In this document: piece after piece, positions 24,626 to 36,806 of the stretch
Position numbering within the stretch: position 1 is the first letter of the stretch
Layout of the letters: every line of letters begins with the position of its first letter
From: Paragyromitra xinjiangensis
Taxonomy: Eukaryota > Ascomycota > Pezizomycetes > Pezizales > Discinaceae
Length of the DNA: 64,000 nt
NCBI GenBank assembly: GCA_038503065.1
Contig: JBCAMK010000012.1
Span: 1,054,001-1,118,000 of the forward strand
Direction of reading: 5' to 3'
Made by a program: the position numbers and the translations under genes
Notes under the pieces: generated by a model
Told to the model about the DNA's origin: nothing
The model's input: only the letters and a program-made list of their open reading frames with translations
The model's database searches: none

Positions 24626-26168
24626 TTAAATGCTATTGGCCTTTCAAAAACTATGAAGGTACTTACAAGTTCAATGTAGCCACTAACGAGAACATCTGGT
24701 AGATCATGCTCCAACAGGGATATAGGCTATAACGGTGACTCAAGTGGGTTTGACCCCTATTCGATACTAAGCATATGAGATCACTCGGTAGAGCTTTGCC
24801 GTGAATTTTAATCACTTGCTCGGGGTATTATTCAATTACCGGCAGCTCCTAGCCCCAGATTCCCCTCAGAAGAAGGAAAAAACCAATATTTCTGAAATTC
24901 GACAAACCTCATGTTATTAAAACCTATCAGCAAGGGACATCAACCAGGTACTAAATTCATTACAGAAAACTCAGGATCCAGCGCATAGTAAGAAAAACCG
25001 GGTTTCAACTTGATTTGACAAGTGCTCATTGCAATTGAAAGCCATCAACGCAGCATCACTCTTCATAACAAGATATTTAGTTCTTACAGATATCCCAGTA
25101 GAGCCCTAGGCAAAGCAGGCGTTCTCAGGATCTGGTTTCATCATATTGTATTTGCAATTAAGTCTCTAGTTCCTAATGATGGATTATACGTAATTTAAAC
25201 CCAATTCGTACTAGTAATTTTCCGGCCTAACAAACGAATCTGCCAAAGTGGACCTAAGGCATTAAGTAATACAAAGTACATGTAACTTCCAGGACGCAAA
25301 ACACTATAGCTACATGTATTTCTGTCTGAGTTGGCAATTCGGCATGTATGCCAAAGTATGTAAGACATGCAAACCCTGCACAGCAAAAACGAGTACAGAT
25401 CTACCTCGAGGGTTATCTTCCCAGGGATAGTGCAGCAAAGCATAGCTCGATTTCCCTCAAATTCATGGGAAAGAAAAGGCCTAGACACCAGCTAAGATAT
25501 GTGTACTTTGACTTGTAATCCTCAGTCTACGCAAGGTCACGTGGCTTCGGCCGAGTACCCGCAAAACACAATTCCAGACTGGGTTATGAGTCATGTATCC
25601 CACTTACCCGCTGCTTCACCCCTGCAGAAATTCCCACCCGGGTCATCAATACACCACCAAGTTAAGTGATGATCAGTGTTAAGAAGCTCCTCCAAACAGC
25701 AGAACCCCTCGGTTTTGAATCGGAGATCCATTTTAGGTTAAACTCGCCCATCTAAATTAAAAAAAGCGGGGCATAACCCCCACACTTTATTTATAAAGCT
25801 TAGGCTACATCTATTCTTCAGCTCAGAAAGGCGCTAGTTAATATTTCCCAACACCAAAGCAGGTAATATATTAGATATTATAGTCTAGATCTCAGTCAAA
25901 CCTCCGGTGATTGGTTCTATAGTCGGCTTGTTCAGCATTAGCTACATATGATAAATCATCCAATACATGCATCTTCAACTGACGATACCAGGGCCATACC
26001 AGAAATAGCAAGATATCTCCCCCACCTTCGTTTTCCCTGGTATAAGTATCAGTTCCTACAGCCGTTGGTACTTAATGGGCTACTCCCCACTGATTTCCAA
26101 ACCCTCCAGAAGCTTCACCACTACCACATTAGACACAACTCGAAAAATATCAAGATCTACTCCAAACC
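24626..26168. other. Gene-poor AT-rich region upstream of O-methyltransferase
   Basis: No gene supported. Two TACATGTA palindromes lie 27 bases apart (25277-25284, 25311-25318), and a degenerate TCACTCG motif copy is at 24779-24787. The last 200 bases are presumably the methyltransferase promoter and leader. Confidence 0.55.
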
Positions 26169-27613
26169 ATGACAAATTCAACAGAAGACCTCATTGCCCT
26201 CTCCTCCATTCTCTCCTCCAACGTAAACACCTACCTCCAAAGTCTTTCCGCCGTCACTGCCCCTCCTCCCACACTCAAGCCTGCACCCCCCCTCTTTCTC
26301 AAAGATGAGGCTGGCCTCCAAGCTAGAAGCGAAATCATCAGGGCCTGCGAAAAGATCATAGCTTTAGTGCAAGCGCCCTTCGAGTCCATGGCGATACTGG
26401 CCCTTGCGTGGCATGAGACAAGCGCCCTAAGGGTCGCGCTTGAAATGAAATTGCATGAGCATATACCGCTAGGTGGAGATATTTCGCTAGACGAATTAGC
26501 AAACAAGGTGGGAGGATCGAGAGACCTCATCCTCCGTGTTTTGAGAGCTTTGGCAAATAGGAATTGTTTCGTCGAGACTTCACCCTCACATTATACGCAT
26601 ACAGCAATCTCTGCGACTTTAACAGTGCCGCCTTTGAATGCGCTCATAGGTCATAGGCAAGACCTAGAAACCTCCCGATTTCCCCCGAACTTACTCTAAC
26701 ATAAACCACCCTATATAGTGTCGAAGATGCCTACAGCGGTGGCCCCCATCTCGCCGATGTTGTGAGAGAAAACAACTTTGCTGTTCCAGACGATGCCTCA
26801 AAGACCGCTTTCAACAAAGCCTTCAAGAGTATGCTATAATCCCCATGCCAAGATCAGTGATATGCTTTTAACACTAAAAAGCCGATAAACCATTCTTCGA
26901 TTACATCTACAGTGATCCCGACACCTCTCGTGCTGAACGCTTCGGCCTTGGCATGAAAGCTGCCTCCATGATGGGCCACTTCCCCCAGAACACATATACG
27001 CCCCTCCAAACGTTGCCTGCGGGTAGTGTTGTCTGTGATGTCGGCGGCGGCCTCGGTCAAGTCGCTATCAGCATGGCGCAAACGTGCCTGGACCCCAAAT
27101 TCGTCGTTCAAGATCAAGAAATGGTTATCATCCAAGGTCGCGACGAAAATTGTCCCAAGGAATTGAGTCATAGAATCGAATATCAGGCGACGGACTTCTT
27201 TAAGGAGCAGCCGGTAAAAGGCGCGGATATATATTACATGAGGAGTATCTTGCATGATCATCCTGACCAGTGAGTTCTAAAACGAAAATCTTATCTGCCT
27301 TTGCTAAATTATTCTTAGGAACTGCCGTCGTATTCTCTCCCACATCGTCGCCGCCATGGATCCCAACAAATCTCGAATCCTGCTGGATGAGCTGCTGCTA
27401 CCAGAAGAAATTGGCCCAGACCAAAAACGGCTCACACACTTGAGGGATTTCCAGATGCTTGTACTGTGTAACTCCGCTGAGCGTACTGAGAATCAGTGGA
27501 GGGCCTTGTTGAAGAGTGTGGACGAAAGACTTGTTATTGAGAAAATTTGGAAGTCGCCAGACAGCTTGGCGGTTGGCTCCAACCCGATTTTAGAATGCAG
27601 ACTGCGAGCATGA
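26169..27613 (+). CDS. COMT-like SAM-dependent O-methyltransferase
   Basis: Family 2 O-methyltransferase, typically acting on phenolic or polyketide hydroxyls in fungal secondary metabolism. Exons 26169-26656, 26719-26828, 26882-27269 and 27319-27613 give 426 aa. The N-terminal half is a winged-helix dimerisation region (LDELANKVGGSRDLILRVLR). SAM motif I is VVCDVGGGLGQ near residue 250. The catalytic His is in ILHDHPDQNCRRIL near residue 325, and LLDELLLPEE matches the usual post-motif strand. The first junction is ambiguous. AG|GCAAGA to TATAG gives a GC-AG intron keeping GHSVEDAYSGG; a GT start 8 bases earlier with the acceptor 8 bases later is also in frame and loses five residues. No transporter, P450, PKS or regulator adjoins it, so the substrate is unknown. 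Confidence 0.88.
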
Positions 27614-27859
27614 TTGATTGGGTAGAAATATAGATATCCTTCCACCCTTTTAAATAGGGTACAGCTTGCACGATTTTATGTAGTTGCTAGTATGAAAAAT
27701 AAAGTCAGGGCACTTTTTTTAACAAGATTTGGGAGTTTAACCCCCTCAGTTACCGCATCCTTGATTAAATCTCAATAGTCAGTCGCGACGAGCTCCTACT
27801 GCCATCATCATATACTCACGATGCATACAAACCAAACACCCTAATTTTCCAACAACCAA

Positions 27860-29342
27860 TCACCTTGCCTCTACCCTCGCTTTCCATTCCTGATATTCAG
27901 CATCTCCCTCCCTCTCTTTTCGCTCCCTCCATCTCCTATAGTCTCTCTCCTCCCTTTCCTCCTCACTCCCTTCTTTCAACAACCTCAGAATTTCAAACCC
28001 CACCTCCACCGTAATTAACAAAATAATCATCCACTCTAGCCCTAGTGCATGCCCCTCACTCAATCTTTCCCTCAACACTTCCACAATACCACTCGCATAA
28101 TCCAGTTTCTCATTTAGTTGCTTGATTCGGACATTGACGTCCAGTGCTCTGCCTACACTCTCATAGTACCCTTCTAGCCCTAGCTCATGTCGTGAGTCCC
28201 AAAAGATATCAGGCAAACTATCCGTCAGCTCCGAGTAAAGATTGAGCTGAGCTCGGAATTCAAGTAGCTCCCCAGTTTTGCGAAGGATAAAAGACCTCGT
28301 AAACGGCAGTCTTGACCCTTTGGAAAGCAATGTTGGAATCGTACTCGTAGTAACGAGATATTCGTGTAGTAAACTCTCCAACACTGCCAACTTTGTACTC
28401 CTCGCTAACCCCGATGAAAACGCAATCTTTGCTAGCGTGATGTTTAGTTCGTCTGCAGCATTCAAAAATTGCTGCTGTTGTTCCTCCCATTTGCTCGGTA
28501 CAGAGTCGGGATCCGTGTTCTCCGTCAGTGGGTAATTCACGCGAGGCGCAGTGCCAAGCATAATCACATCACCAGACATACGGGAGCGACGGATTCGGGG
28601 GTCTTCTATGTATTCAAGGTCTTCAGTTTCGACTTCCTCTTGATGTGGGTGATCGGCGGCGGGAAGGATCAAGGTAGCCAGGGAAGAGACTTTCGATTGC
28701 GGGATAGACCAGGAAACAATGTTGCCCGAAGGAAAGATGAATATATCTCCATACTTTAGCTTAGTATCTATGTCCTTTAAATCTGTCGTAGGAAGATGTA
28801 GATGAATAACTTGATCAACGAGACCAGTAGAAGACGGATCGATAACGTAGCCCTTCTCACGGAGAATCTGAGCGGCAAGGGCGAGGTCGTATTTTTCGGC
28901 AGTGCAGTAGGCCGTGCAGAGCTTGGTCTTTCGCCCCGGTTCTCCGAAGGGGCTTGCACTTTTTGCTGCCTCTGATGCTGCTGCTACGCGGCGAAGAGAG
29001 TGTTTGGAAGATTGTGAACGAGTTGATTTCTTCTTCTGGAATTGTTGTTCAGGTGCCTACTTCCCATTTTAAAAGTTAGTGCTAATGCATAAAACAAGAT
29101 TTCTCCAGGGATTATAGAACCTCATCGCTAGCCACAGCAGGATTTGCTTTATTCCGTTGGCTGAAATTTGAAGATGAGAAAGCCCTTCTCAAGGTGGCTT
29201 TTGGAATCCGTACCGGTGGCAGCGAAGAAGAGCTCCTACAGATTGGTGATTTTTGGAGCTGGAGCTGGGATATCCAGGAGCTTGTGCCTGTACGATAACA
29301 GGTAGATAACGGTCGTACTAGGAAGCGAGGAAATGGAGGCAT
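27860..29342 (-). CDS. MRX10: DUF155 (RMD1/RMND1-family) mitochondrial membrane protein
   Basis: Resembles the DUF155 family (yeast Rmd1 and Mrx10, animal RMND1), mitochondrial or membrane proteins linked to organellar translation. Exons 29342-29121 and 29056-27860 flank a 64-bp intron; 472 aa. The N-terminus is rich in Arg and Ser and lacks acidic residues (MPPFPRFLVRPLST to RRAFSSSNFSQR), a clear mitochondrial presequence, which favours the Mrx10 branch over Rmd1. The domain begins around TKLCTAYCTAEKYDL and continues through GDIFIFPSGNIVSWSI, LARSTKLAVLESLLHEY and LNEKLDYASGIVEVLRERLS. A single predicted membrane segment (WMIILLITVEVGFEIL) lies near the C-terminus, followed by a charged Glu/Arg tail. 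Branch assignment rests on the presequence and is less sure than the family. Confidence 0.87.
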
Positions 29343-29613
29343 TTCTAATGTTTACTCGTAAGGAAAATGAACTGAAGATTTCAGAATCTTTTGCTGCTCG
29401 GAAAATTATTGTTTCTTGCGGCTCTGCTGATTAGCTTATCTGAAGATAATCATGACGTCACTTGCGCACATATTATCACTCGATATAGCGTATCAATGAT
29501 CAAAGCAGGGTTTATTTCCCACCCCAAAGAGCTCTTTAATGCACATTCGATACTTCCAGCTCATGGATTCTGCAAGTTTATTTAAGCAACCCTCCCTTAA
29601 TTGAAAATATTAA

Positions 29614-30569
29614 TCACCCATGAACCCTCCGCATGCCGATCCTCAATTCACTCGCGGCCCTCGACAACTCATCATCCACTGCTCCAATCAATTCATCCAT
29701 TCTCCCCGCCTCCTCCTCGCTATCCGTTTCAAACACACTTTGCGTGAATCTTCCTTCGCTTTGCCCATCATCTATATCCTCCCCTTCCAGCCTAACGTGT
29801 TCCCATCCCCTTGCCACAACCAATGCTTGCACCCCACCGTTATCCCCACCCGAAACACTTTCCCACACCACCTCCTTACCTTCTTCATCAAGTACTACGC
29901 CCTGAAATTCGTCTTGATCACTAGGATGATATGTGAACCTCCCATCGCTCAATAAGTGCACCGCATGCTCGATATCAACCAATGCGGAACGATATCCAGC
30001 CTCATGTCGACCTACAAAGTTCAACCCGTAACCAGGATCTCGAGCTGCACTTTCAGAGAGGATACAAAGGTACCAGAAGGCAATATACATAGTTGTTCGT
30101 GTGTTCCCACGTTTAGGAGCTAGAGGCATGAGTTGAACATGGAAGGCTTCGCTATGGAGTGGAAGTTGGCCCTTAGTCCCAGGGGCGGGTTGGCGGGTAA
30201 AAATGGGGGCATAGAGGAGCGAAGGTTTGTAGCCAGCCTTAGCAGTCAGCTTTGTAGCAACAGGTAGCTAAAGGAGAGTAAATCAACTTCTTCGAAGGTT
30301 TCCCGAAGTGCACATTGCTCCAATGTCTCACCAACATCTTTCCTTCCCCTTGGCAGAAACCAGTACGGCTGCCGTCGAGCAGTATCCTCAACTAGAAGGA
30401 CCTTATTAGTGGAAAGTTGGAAGGTCGCAGCTCCTGCAGCAAGGACGAAGTTGGTCGACGGCCAGTGCGTTGCACGGATAACTGGACGACGAGGAGTAGG
30501 AGAAGCGATAGGAGCAGCAGCTGGGGGAGCTGGAAGATTAGAGACCCATTTGGCGAGATCTGTTTCCAT
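29614..30569 (-). CDS. Nudix hydrolase domain protein
   Basis: Hydrolase of nucleoside diphosphates linked to another moiety; substrate unknown. Exons 30569-30288 and 30237-29614 join across a 50-bp phase-0 intron, giving 301 aa. The Nudix box is complete only after splicing: G75-RKDVG-E81 ... R89-E90 ... E93-E94-A-G96, matching GX5EX7REUXEEXGU, with the intron falling right after E94. Before it is LVEDTARRQPYWFLPRG, the usual strand-loop into the box. After it an extended C-terminal part includes TTMYIAFWYLCILSES and an acidic, low-complexity tail. An unspliced reading stops soon after the EE pair, which supports the intron. Its neighbour 270 bp downstream is the DUF155 gene, in the same direction. 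Confidence 0.88.
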
Positions 30570-32026
30570 GGCTGGTTGTGGGTTGTGATTGGGTGCGATG
30601 ATTGGTTCGAAGCGTGGGTGTCTGGGTGTTTGCGTGACTAACTAGGAAGACTATTACTCATGCAAATATTCTCGTGAGAAGGAGAACTACATCATAGAAA
30701 GCCACGTCCTCGCTCAGGCTTCTTTCGCCGACGTTGTGGGAGCAGATCTTCGGGTAGGTTCGGTAACCTCTAGCTCACTCCAGCCTCTTGACAGCAGAGG
30801 GTAAAGTTATTAGGATTGAGGCCTGAACTAAGAGCTCAACAATTGATGTCGCAGCGGGTTTTAATCACCACTTATCAATACATATTATTATGTTTTACTC
30901 GGCTCCATTGGTATTAAGCCCGGGTTCGAGACGATCCTGATAGTCACTACTTATCACTCGGCCACCGGGCTGTCGTGTCGGTAGTGCGACCCACAGCAGA
31001 GCTTATGTGCTGGAGCATCACAGGCCCGTACCATGTCTGTTCCTTGTCTGTTTACCGTCACACAACAACCCTAGTGGGCCCAAGACATCCGATACTTCAG
31101 CCATGTTTCGGAGCTCACAGCTCGCCTTTTAGGCCCCTTTTCCCCCATCATTTCCCTTGACCTAGTCAACTCCAAAATGATCGTCAGAAGTCAATCACAG
31201 AGAGACGGCCTTAGGGAACCCAACCTTATCAATCTTTTGAAGATTCAAATGAAATCCAATGGCCTGAACGCCTGAAGTCCAAGCAAGTGTACGACGCCTC
31301 GATAACACATCAACGTTGAAAAATAATATCAATCGCATTCATATCTAGCCAAATAAAAGAGCAAAACAATGAAATAACGAATCCGTAACTTCCTTCCCCT
31401 ATTTCTCTTTCACACTTCACAGCAAGTCCCAAGCTGCAATCTGAATACAAGCAAAATCCCTGATAGATAGATACTCTATGTAAATCAGATAAGACAGCCA
31501 TTTATAGTCCGCACCACATCACACCAAGCCTGAAGACCTTCGCACCAACTGTATTTGTCTTTGAGAGGAAACACAAGGCGAAAGAAAACACCATAGCCCC
31601 AACAAAATCCAACGGGCCAGGAAAATTTCAATAGAAGTAAAGGCACATACAGAACAAAGTAAATCCAAGAAAGAAGCGCCTTTTACCCCTGAATAAGACA
31701 TATTGTCAAGAAAGATAGAAATAAAGACGGGCCAGTCGTCTTTCACGATTCGAGAGACACTAGCCCACGGACAATGAAAAATATCACAGTAAATGATTTA
31801 GAGGACAATATTATTTGAAAATGCAACGCTAATTTAATCTCAAATACGCCAGGAAATAAGAATACAAAAAGAAACTGATTGAAGAAAAGGTGATATTGAT
31901 TCACACTTAATTGTCTGGGTTGGGTTTTTGGAGCGTTGTGGTTTGGAGGCATAATTTGCTCAAGCACTGAGGGATATGGCGATATATGTTGAAAGGGGTA
32001 GGTTGGTCGAATCACTCACTATCCAC
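30570..32026. other. Intergenic region between CDC34 and Nudix gene
   Basis: About 1.45 kb with no supported gene: the 3' flank of CDC34 and the upstream region of the Nudix gene. One exact TATCACTCG motif (30952-30960) lies just after a GGTTCGAGAC string that resembles a tRNA B box, but no tRNA fold could be drawn. Confidence 0.55.
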
Positions 32027-32991
32027 TTAATTCGCCTTATCCTCATCCTCACCCGTTTCAGGATCGGATTCTTCGTCGTCGTCATCTACACGCCATTGGT
32101 TAGCTGTCGTTCTATAACGTGCAATAGGTACTAGAATGGGTCGTACCAAACATCATCTCCGCATCACTACTATCTCCTCCAAAGTCACTCTCCATCTCCG
32201 ACTCACACCAAAAGTCATCGTCTACCTCTTCCTTCTCTGGTGGTGCACTCTGGACATTCAGGGGCATCACAAAGTCCTCTGGAATATCCCTTTTGGAAAC
32301 CTCAACGTTCTCCCTTACAACTTTCTTATACCCTTCAGGATCTTTCCGCAACATGATTCCAGCGTCAACATTGGCTGCGCTCGAGACTTCAGCATCGTCT
32401 AAGAGGGACAGAATCGAGATAAGCACAGTGAATATTCGCTGCGCCGGTGACCAACGTTCCTGGATAAGCGTAACCAATGACAGTTAGATAAGCCCCTTGC
32501 ACACTAAACCGATAAAATGACAGGTAAGAAAGCGGAATGTACCGATGCCAGTTCACCAGAAGTCTCATCTTCCCCAGGTGCATGAAGGATTGAAATGCAC
32601 AGCTTGCCGTCTGTGTAAATATTGGGGTGGAACAAGGGACGTGTGAAGCGGAACTCAGGCGGGCTCATGGGGTAGTTTTTCGGGATCTTGAGTTCGGCCT
32701 TGCAGAATTCAACGGGTCAGTAATTGTAGTAACCAAAACATATAGGCAGAGAAGAGCAAACCTTTAGATAGGCCCCAGAATAGAGAGAAGTTGGGTTTAC
32801 GACAATCAAAGCAACATCCCAAAGGAACAGATTTCCATCACGAGGCTGTATAGGAGGTAATTTTAGTAACGGGTCTTCAACTGAGGAACCTCAACACAAC
32901 ATACCTCAACGTCAACCCAGTTCTCTTTCTGAAGCTCCTTTAACTCGTTCATGAGCATACGCTCAGCTATCTTTCGCTCATCAGAAGACAT
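32027..32991 (-). CDS. CDC34: Ubiquitin-conjugating enzyme E2, Cdc34/Ubc3 type
   Basis: E2 that works with SCF (cullin-RING) ligases to build Lys48 chains, for example on cell-cycle inhibitors. Reverse-strand exons 32991-32905, 32845-32762, 32698-32543, 32459-32147 and 32103-32027 give 238 aa. The UBC fold is intact: FHPNIYTDGKLCISILHAPG with HPN at about 81-83 and catalytic Cys91. After it is the acidic-loop insertion typical of Cdc34/Ubc7 E2s (GEDETSGELASERWSP). The extended C-terminal tail is very acidic (EEVDDDFWCESEMESD, then DDDDEESDPETGEDEDK), which separates Cdc34 from the tail-less Ubc7. Introns are 59, 63, 83 and 43 bp. The 43-bp last intron is the shortest in the window and is needed to reach the acidic end. 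Confidence 0.93.
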
Positions 32992-35077
32992 GTTGTCTGG
33001 TGGATGTTGTAGAGAGGGGAGATTTCCTTGGGGCGAGGGGTGTTGGTATAGGAGAGGAGAGGAGGTTGTGCTACAGTGATGTCCGCACTACGAACTATGC
33101 AAGGCCAACTGCACGTCAGACCAAGAGGAGAACAGAAGCTTCTAGGAATGATGACGGTGAGGAGGGCTGTAGGCGAGTTGAAGGTGGAGAGGTATGATAA
33201 GAGGGGGGAGAGGAAGAAGGAACGTTCGAGGGAGCACACGAGGACAGGACGGTGGTGAAATAGAGGAGGAGGAGGAGGAGGAGGCGGAGATGGGATCGAG
33301 CTACCTGGTCAGCCGCTAGAAGAGGGTTGGCGGAGGTGGGGGAGGCTTGGACAGACAGAGAGCGGAGTGGAAGAGAATGAATGAGCGGAGAGAAGCAGCG
33401 AGAGGCGTGCCCTTATTTTCTATCTGGCCCACGGCAATAACTAACGGTGTCCTAACCACACAGGACTCGTGCCGCTCATAGTTACATGTACTTTACACGC
33501 AAAAGTTGGTGATCAGTCCACGGGGCCGAGAACCTCCGAATTAACTGCAGCCAGACACAAACAGACACAAACACTCTCTCTCCGCAGCAAAGACACGAAT
33601 CGATGGGCCCCCGCCGAAATACATATCGTTGAGTGGGCACGCATCGGTCTTAGACACCGATTGCCGCCGTGACCTGGTCCGACTCGATTTTCGGTCACAT
33701 TCCGGTAGCCGCCAAGACCAAAGCTCGTCTTGCCGTGCAAGGGTCTAGATCTTCCCAACTGTGTGGAGAAAAATCCTCCCCCGGCAGACCGCCGGGTACG
33801 GCGAAGAAACATCAATTCTGCTGTCTCCGTCGCTCTCCTAAATCTCACGATACCTATTTTCAATTCTCGAGTTGGGGTGGCGGCTGTTTTGGGGCTGGGT
33901 GCACAGTCTAAAGTCTGACCCGCAGCCCGATAAGTTAAACTGTGCTGCATGTCATATGCAGTTTCTAGAAATCGAATAAAAACTCCGCATCCGGGTATCT
34001 GCCTCATGCAGTAGAAACCGCGGACCATTCCATCCTGTTTCCTTTCGTGGCGCAAGAGCCTCAGAAAATTTGTTTCCGCGGGTGCTTTGAATGACAAATC
34101 AAGCTCCAGTTGTTTATCTCCCAGACAAGGTGCTGGCGGACTGTGCGGCTTGTCTTTGGCATCGATGTAACCGTTTCCAACCACACTATTTCGAGAAAAG
34201 TTTTCCCACCGGCGAGCAAATTGCGTCTTCTCTAGAAGCCGATTGGCATGAGGCTCTGCAGGGTGAGGCTCTCTGGAACTAAGCGGGTCTCGCTAGTTCC
34301 CTCGCCGACATAATCTTGGTGTGATCCATGAAATCTCACTCGTCAGGAGCATTTACCTCATACACTAGTCGAGTTGCCAATTGTTGAGGTGGAGTGCAAT
34401 AACCCCAGATGGGCTAAACCTTTCCTCACCTAGCACACTTATCTCTCAACCCGATCGAGGTTTAACAACTGTTTAACTACATGTACCTTTAACTACCTGT
34501 CCTGTCCTAGCCTATTTTTCTATAATTATTACCGTCCATTCACAGTTATGGTCAAATACTAACATATGGTGAGCTAACCAGGAGTACTATTCGATAGCGT
34601 TGGACCCGAGGTTCCTTACGACGTCTTTAGCTCGGCTCAAATCACGACTCTAGGTTCCATTCTATAGATCCCCATTAATAGCACCAGCCAGTATCCCCTA
34701 GAGAATTTAGGCGAGTAGCCGAAATCATGCAGATATCAGAATATATATCACTAGCCCTATCTTAATACTATCTTATGCTAACCTTGTGGATCTACATTAC
34801 AAGCCCTTTACATCAAACATGCAGGAAAGGATATGAGGGTAGTAATGCACAGTAAAGCATACAAGTATAAAATTCAAAACCAATTCCAATAACCAACAAA
34901 CGCCGTATGCACCCCATTGTTTCCCCACAATATTTGACTTCAGTCATATCAATATCGCATATCCGCTCATGCTCCCAAAAGATTATCTCCACCTTATGAG
35001 CCCTCTATGTCATTACGCTCAACTACTTAGCTTTTCGGTTTCTCGTTCTGTCGAGCTTCAGCCTATCCAACAAACCT
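32992..35077. other. Intergenic region upstream of CDC34
   Basis: The first 400 bases are GA-rich on the plus strand, including a (GAG)n run at 33262-33284, i.e. a CT-rich leader for CDC34. The remainder is AT-rich with two TACATGTA palindromes (33483-33490, 34478-34485). A 223-codon reverse-strand ORF (33513-34184) opens at GTG and matches nothing recognisable; it is not called. Confidence 0.55.
33262..33284. repeat. (GAG)n microsatellite
   Basis: Seven to eight GAG/GGA units inside the GA-rich leader region upstream of CDC34. Confidence 0.8.
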
Positions 35078-36806
35078 TTACTGTCTTTTATTTTCGTCAT
35101 CTTCCTCATCGCTGATCAGCCCCTCTAGCTCAAACTCCTCTGCATCATGCACTCTTCTATCGACATGGTCATTTGCTGGGGCCGCAGCAGCAGGCTGCTT
35201 CGCCGGTTCTACACTGGAAGTGAAGATATTGATCAAAATCATCGTGACTGGAGAATAGTTAGAAAACCATGATAAAAGCTGGGGGTGTGATCTCGGTAGA
35301 CCTACAAAGATACAACAAGAACGCCAAACTGTACAAAACGAGAAGATACGAGACGTGATCAATGCCTGCGGAGTCGATGAGCGCAAGTTGTTCTTCGTTT
35401 GCGCTCATGAAGATGAAGCCGGAAGCAAAAAGCAACTACAATTGATTAGCCACAAACTTCCTGAGGACCGTCTGAAATTAAAACCTACATAAGGAGGCAA
35501 ATGCTGGAAGCTAGATTCTTCTCCTAACGCAGGTTTGTCTTTCAAAACCATTGCGATCTCAATAATTCTCGTTAAACCTGCCGCCATCAGAGTGTATCCG
35601 AACACTTGATGGACCATGGTGGAGAGCATGAGGTGTTGAGGATGAGCAGACATAGCGTAGCCGGTCAAAAATATGACTAAGCCAGGGACAAGGTTCCGTT
35701 TAGGTTGCCCATTCTTGTCGCGAGAAAGCCAGAGTCCGAGAAGGCCGGCACACCACCAAACGATGCCCATAGAGGTGTGTTGGATGTCATTATGAGCCCA
35801 AGTATTGCCCCAGCGGTGCTCGGTGACTATATGGAAGGTTAGTAAGGTTGGTTGGATACGAGTTTAAATTTTTAGTGTTCGAGGGATGGACTTACAGGTG
35901 TTGATGCAACCTAAAAACCGTTAGCATGTTTCCTTAGAGAGATGGTGAAGTAGAGCTTACCCCAGATCATGATTACCAAGGAGTCCCAGAATTCTTGAGA
36001 TCTCCCGGTTCTCTTAAGCCAAGCCTGGCCAATCTGAAGCATGATAACCATAATCATGCCATAAGCTATGAAAGAGCTTCCCATGATCTGAACGTACAAA
36101 CACCCTGATTAATAATTGACTACCAAAAACGGGCCTGCCAAGCACCCCCGGATAGCAACAGGACTCACAAAGTGTGCTAAACATTGGCCTGTATGGTCCG
36201 CGCGGCAGAACCCTAAGCTATGCGACCTCGTCAGTAGTGGGTTCTTGCTCTCTAAAGCTCGGGAACAAAAACTCACGCCGTAATCCCACCGAACAACATC
36301 TGTGTCCACGACACCAGCGGCATAATCTTCCCCGCAATACCATGTAGCTTAACCACATAAGGTCTTATCCTCCCATGAATTCCACGTTCTAGATGTAGCT
36401 TCAAATACACCCCAAAGCCAATCTGCCCGAATAGCATTGACATAAGGCTCGATGCAAATGTGGCGTGGATATTCGGCGCAAATTGACGGCCCTTATGCGC
36501 ATGTCCAAGGAACCATCCCATCACCGCAATTGCTGTCCCGAGAACCTGAACTGGGACATGCCATCTGCTCCGCACGATGCCCAATACCATCCCCACTGGG
36601 AAAATCACCCCAAACGACGCTACCATTGCAAATATGTGGATCCATAATATGGTATCTAATGGATCAGGGGAGATAACACTGCCTTCAGGAATACCATCCT
36701 CATGATGGTCGTGGGCGGCTACGAGGGCGCCCGAGGATAGGGAAAGCAGTGCCACCGACCAGAGCAATTTCGAGGCCTGCTGTCGAGCGGTTGATAGTGC
36801 TCGCAT
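35078..36806 (-). CDS. YTP1-like multi-pass membrane protein (DUF2427 + Ytp1 domains)
   Basis: Fungal membrane protein of unknown biochemical function. Seven exons (36806-36277, 36217-36169, 36087-35961, 35910-35896, 35826-35489, 35435-35306, 35247-35078) give 452 aa. An N-terminal signal peptide (LLWSVALLSLSSGALVAAH) precedes a His-rich HDHHEDG. A cytochrome-b561-like four-helix part follows, with LWIHIFAMVASFGVIFPVGM, LGHAHKG and VKLHGIAGKIMP. The C-terminal Ytp1 part has NTWAHNDIQHTSMGIVWWCA, SAHPQHLMLSTMVHQVFGYT and ASGFIFMSANEEQLALIDSA. It ends in an acidic tail. The conserved His pairs could bind haem or metal, but this is inference. Exon 4 is a 15-nt micro-exon (G)CINT(F), required to keep frame between flanking conserved blocks. 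Introns are all GT-AG. Confidence 0.87.

Noticed and set aside
30921..30940. GGTTCGAGAC string resembling a tRNA B box
   Set aside because: No A box or acceptor pairing could be found at the right distance.
33513..34184. 223-codon reverse-strand ORF upstream of CDC34
   Set aside because: It opens at GTG with no early ATG, shows no recognisable motif and has no supporting splice-linked exons.
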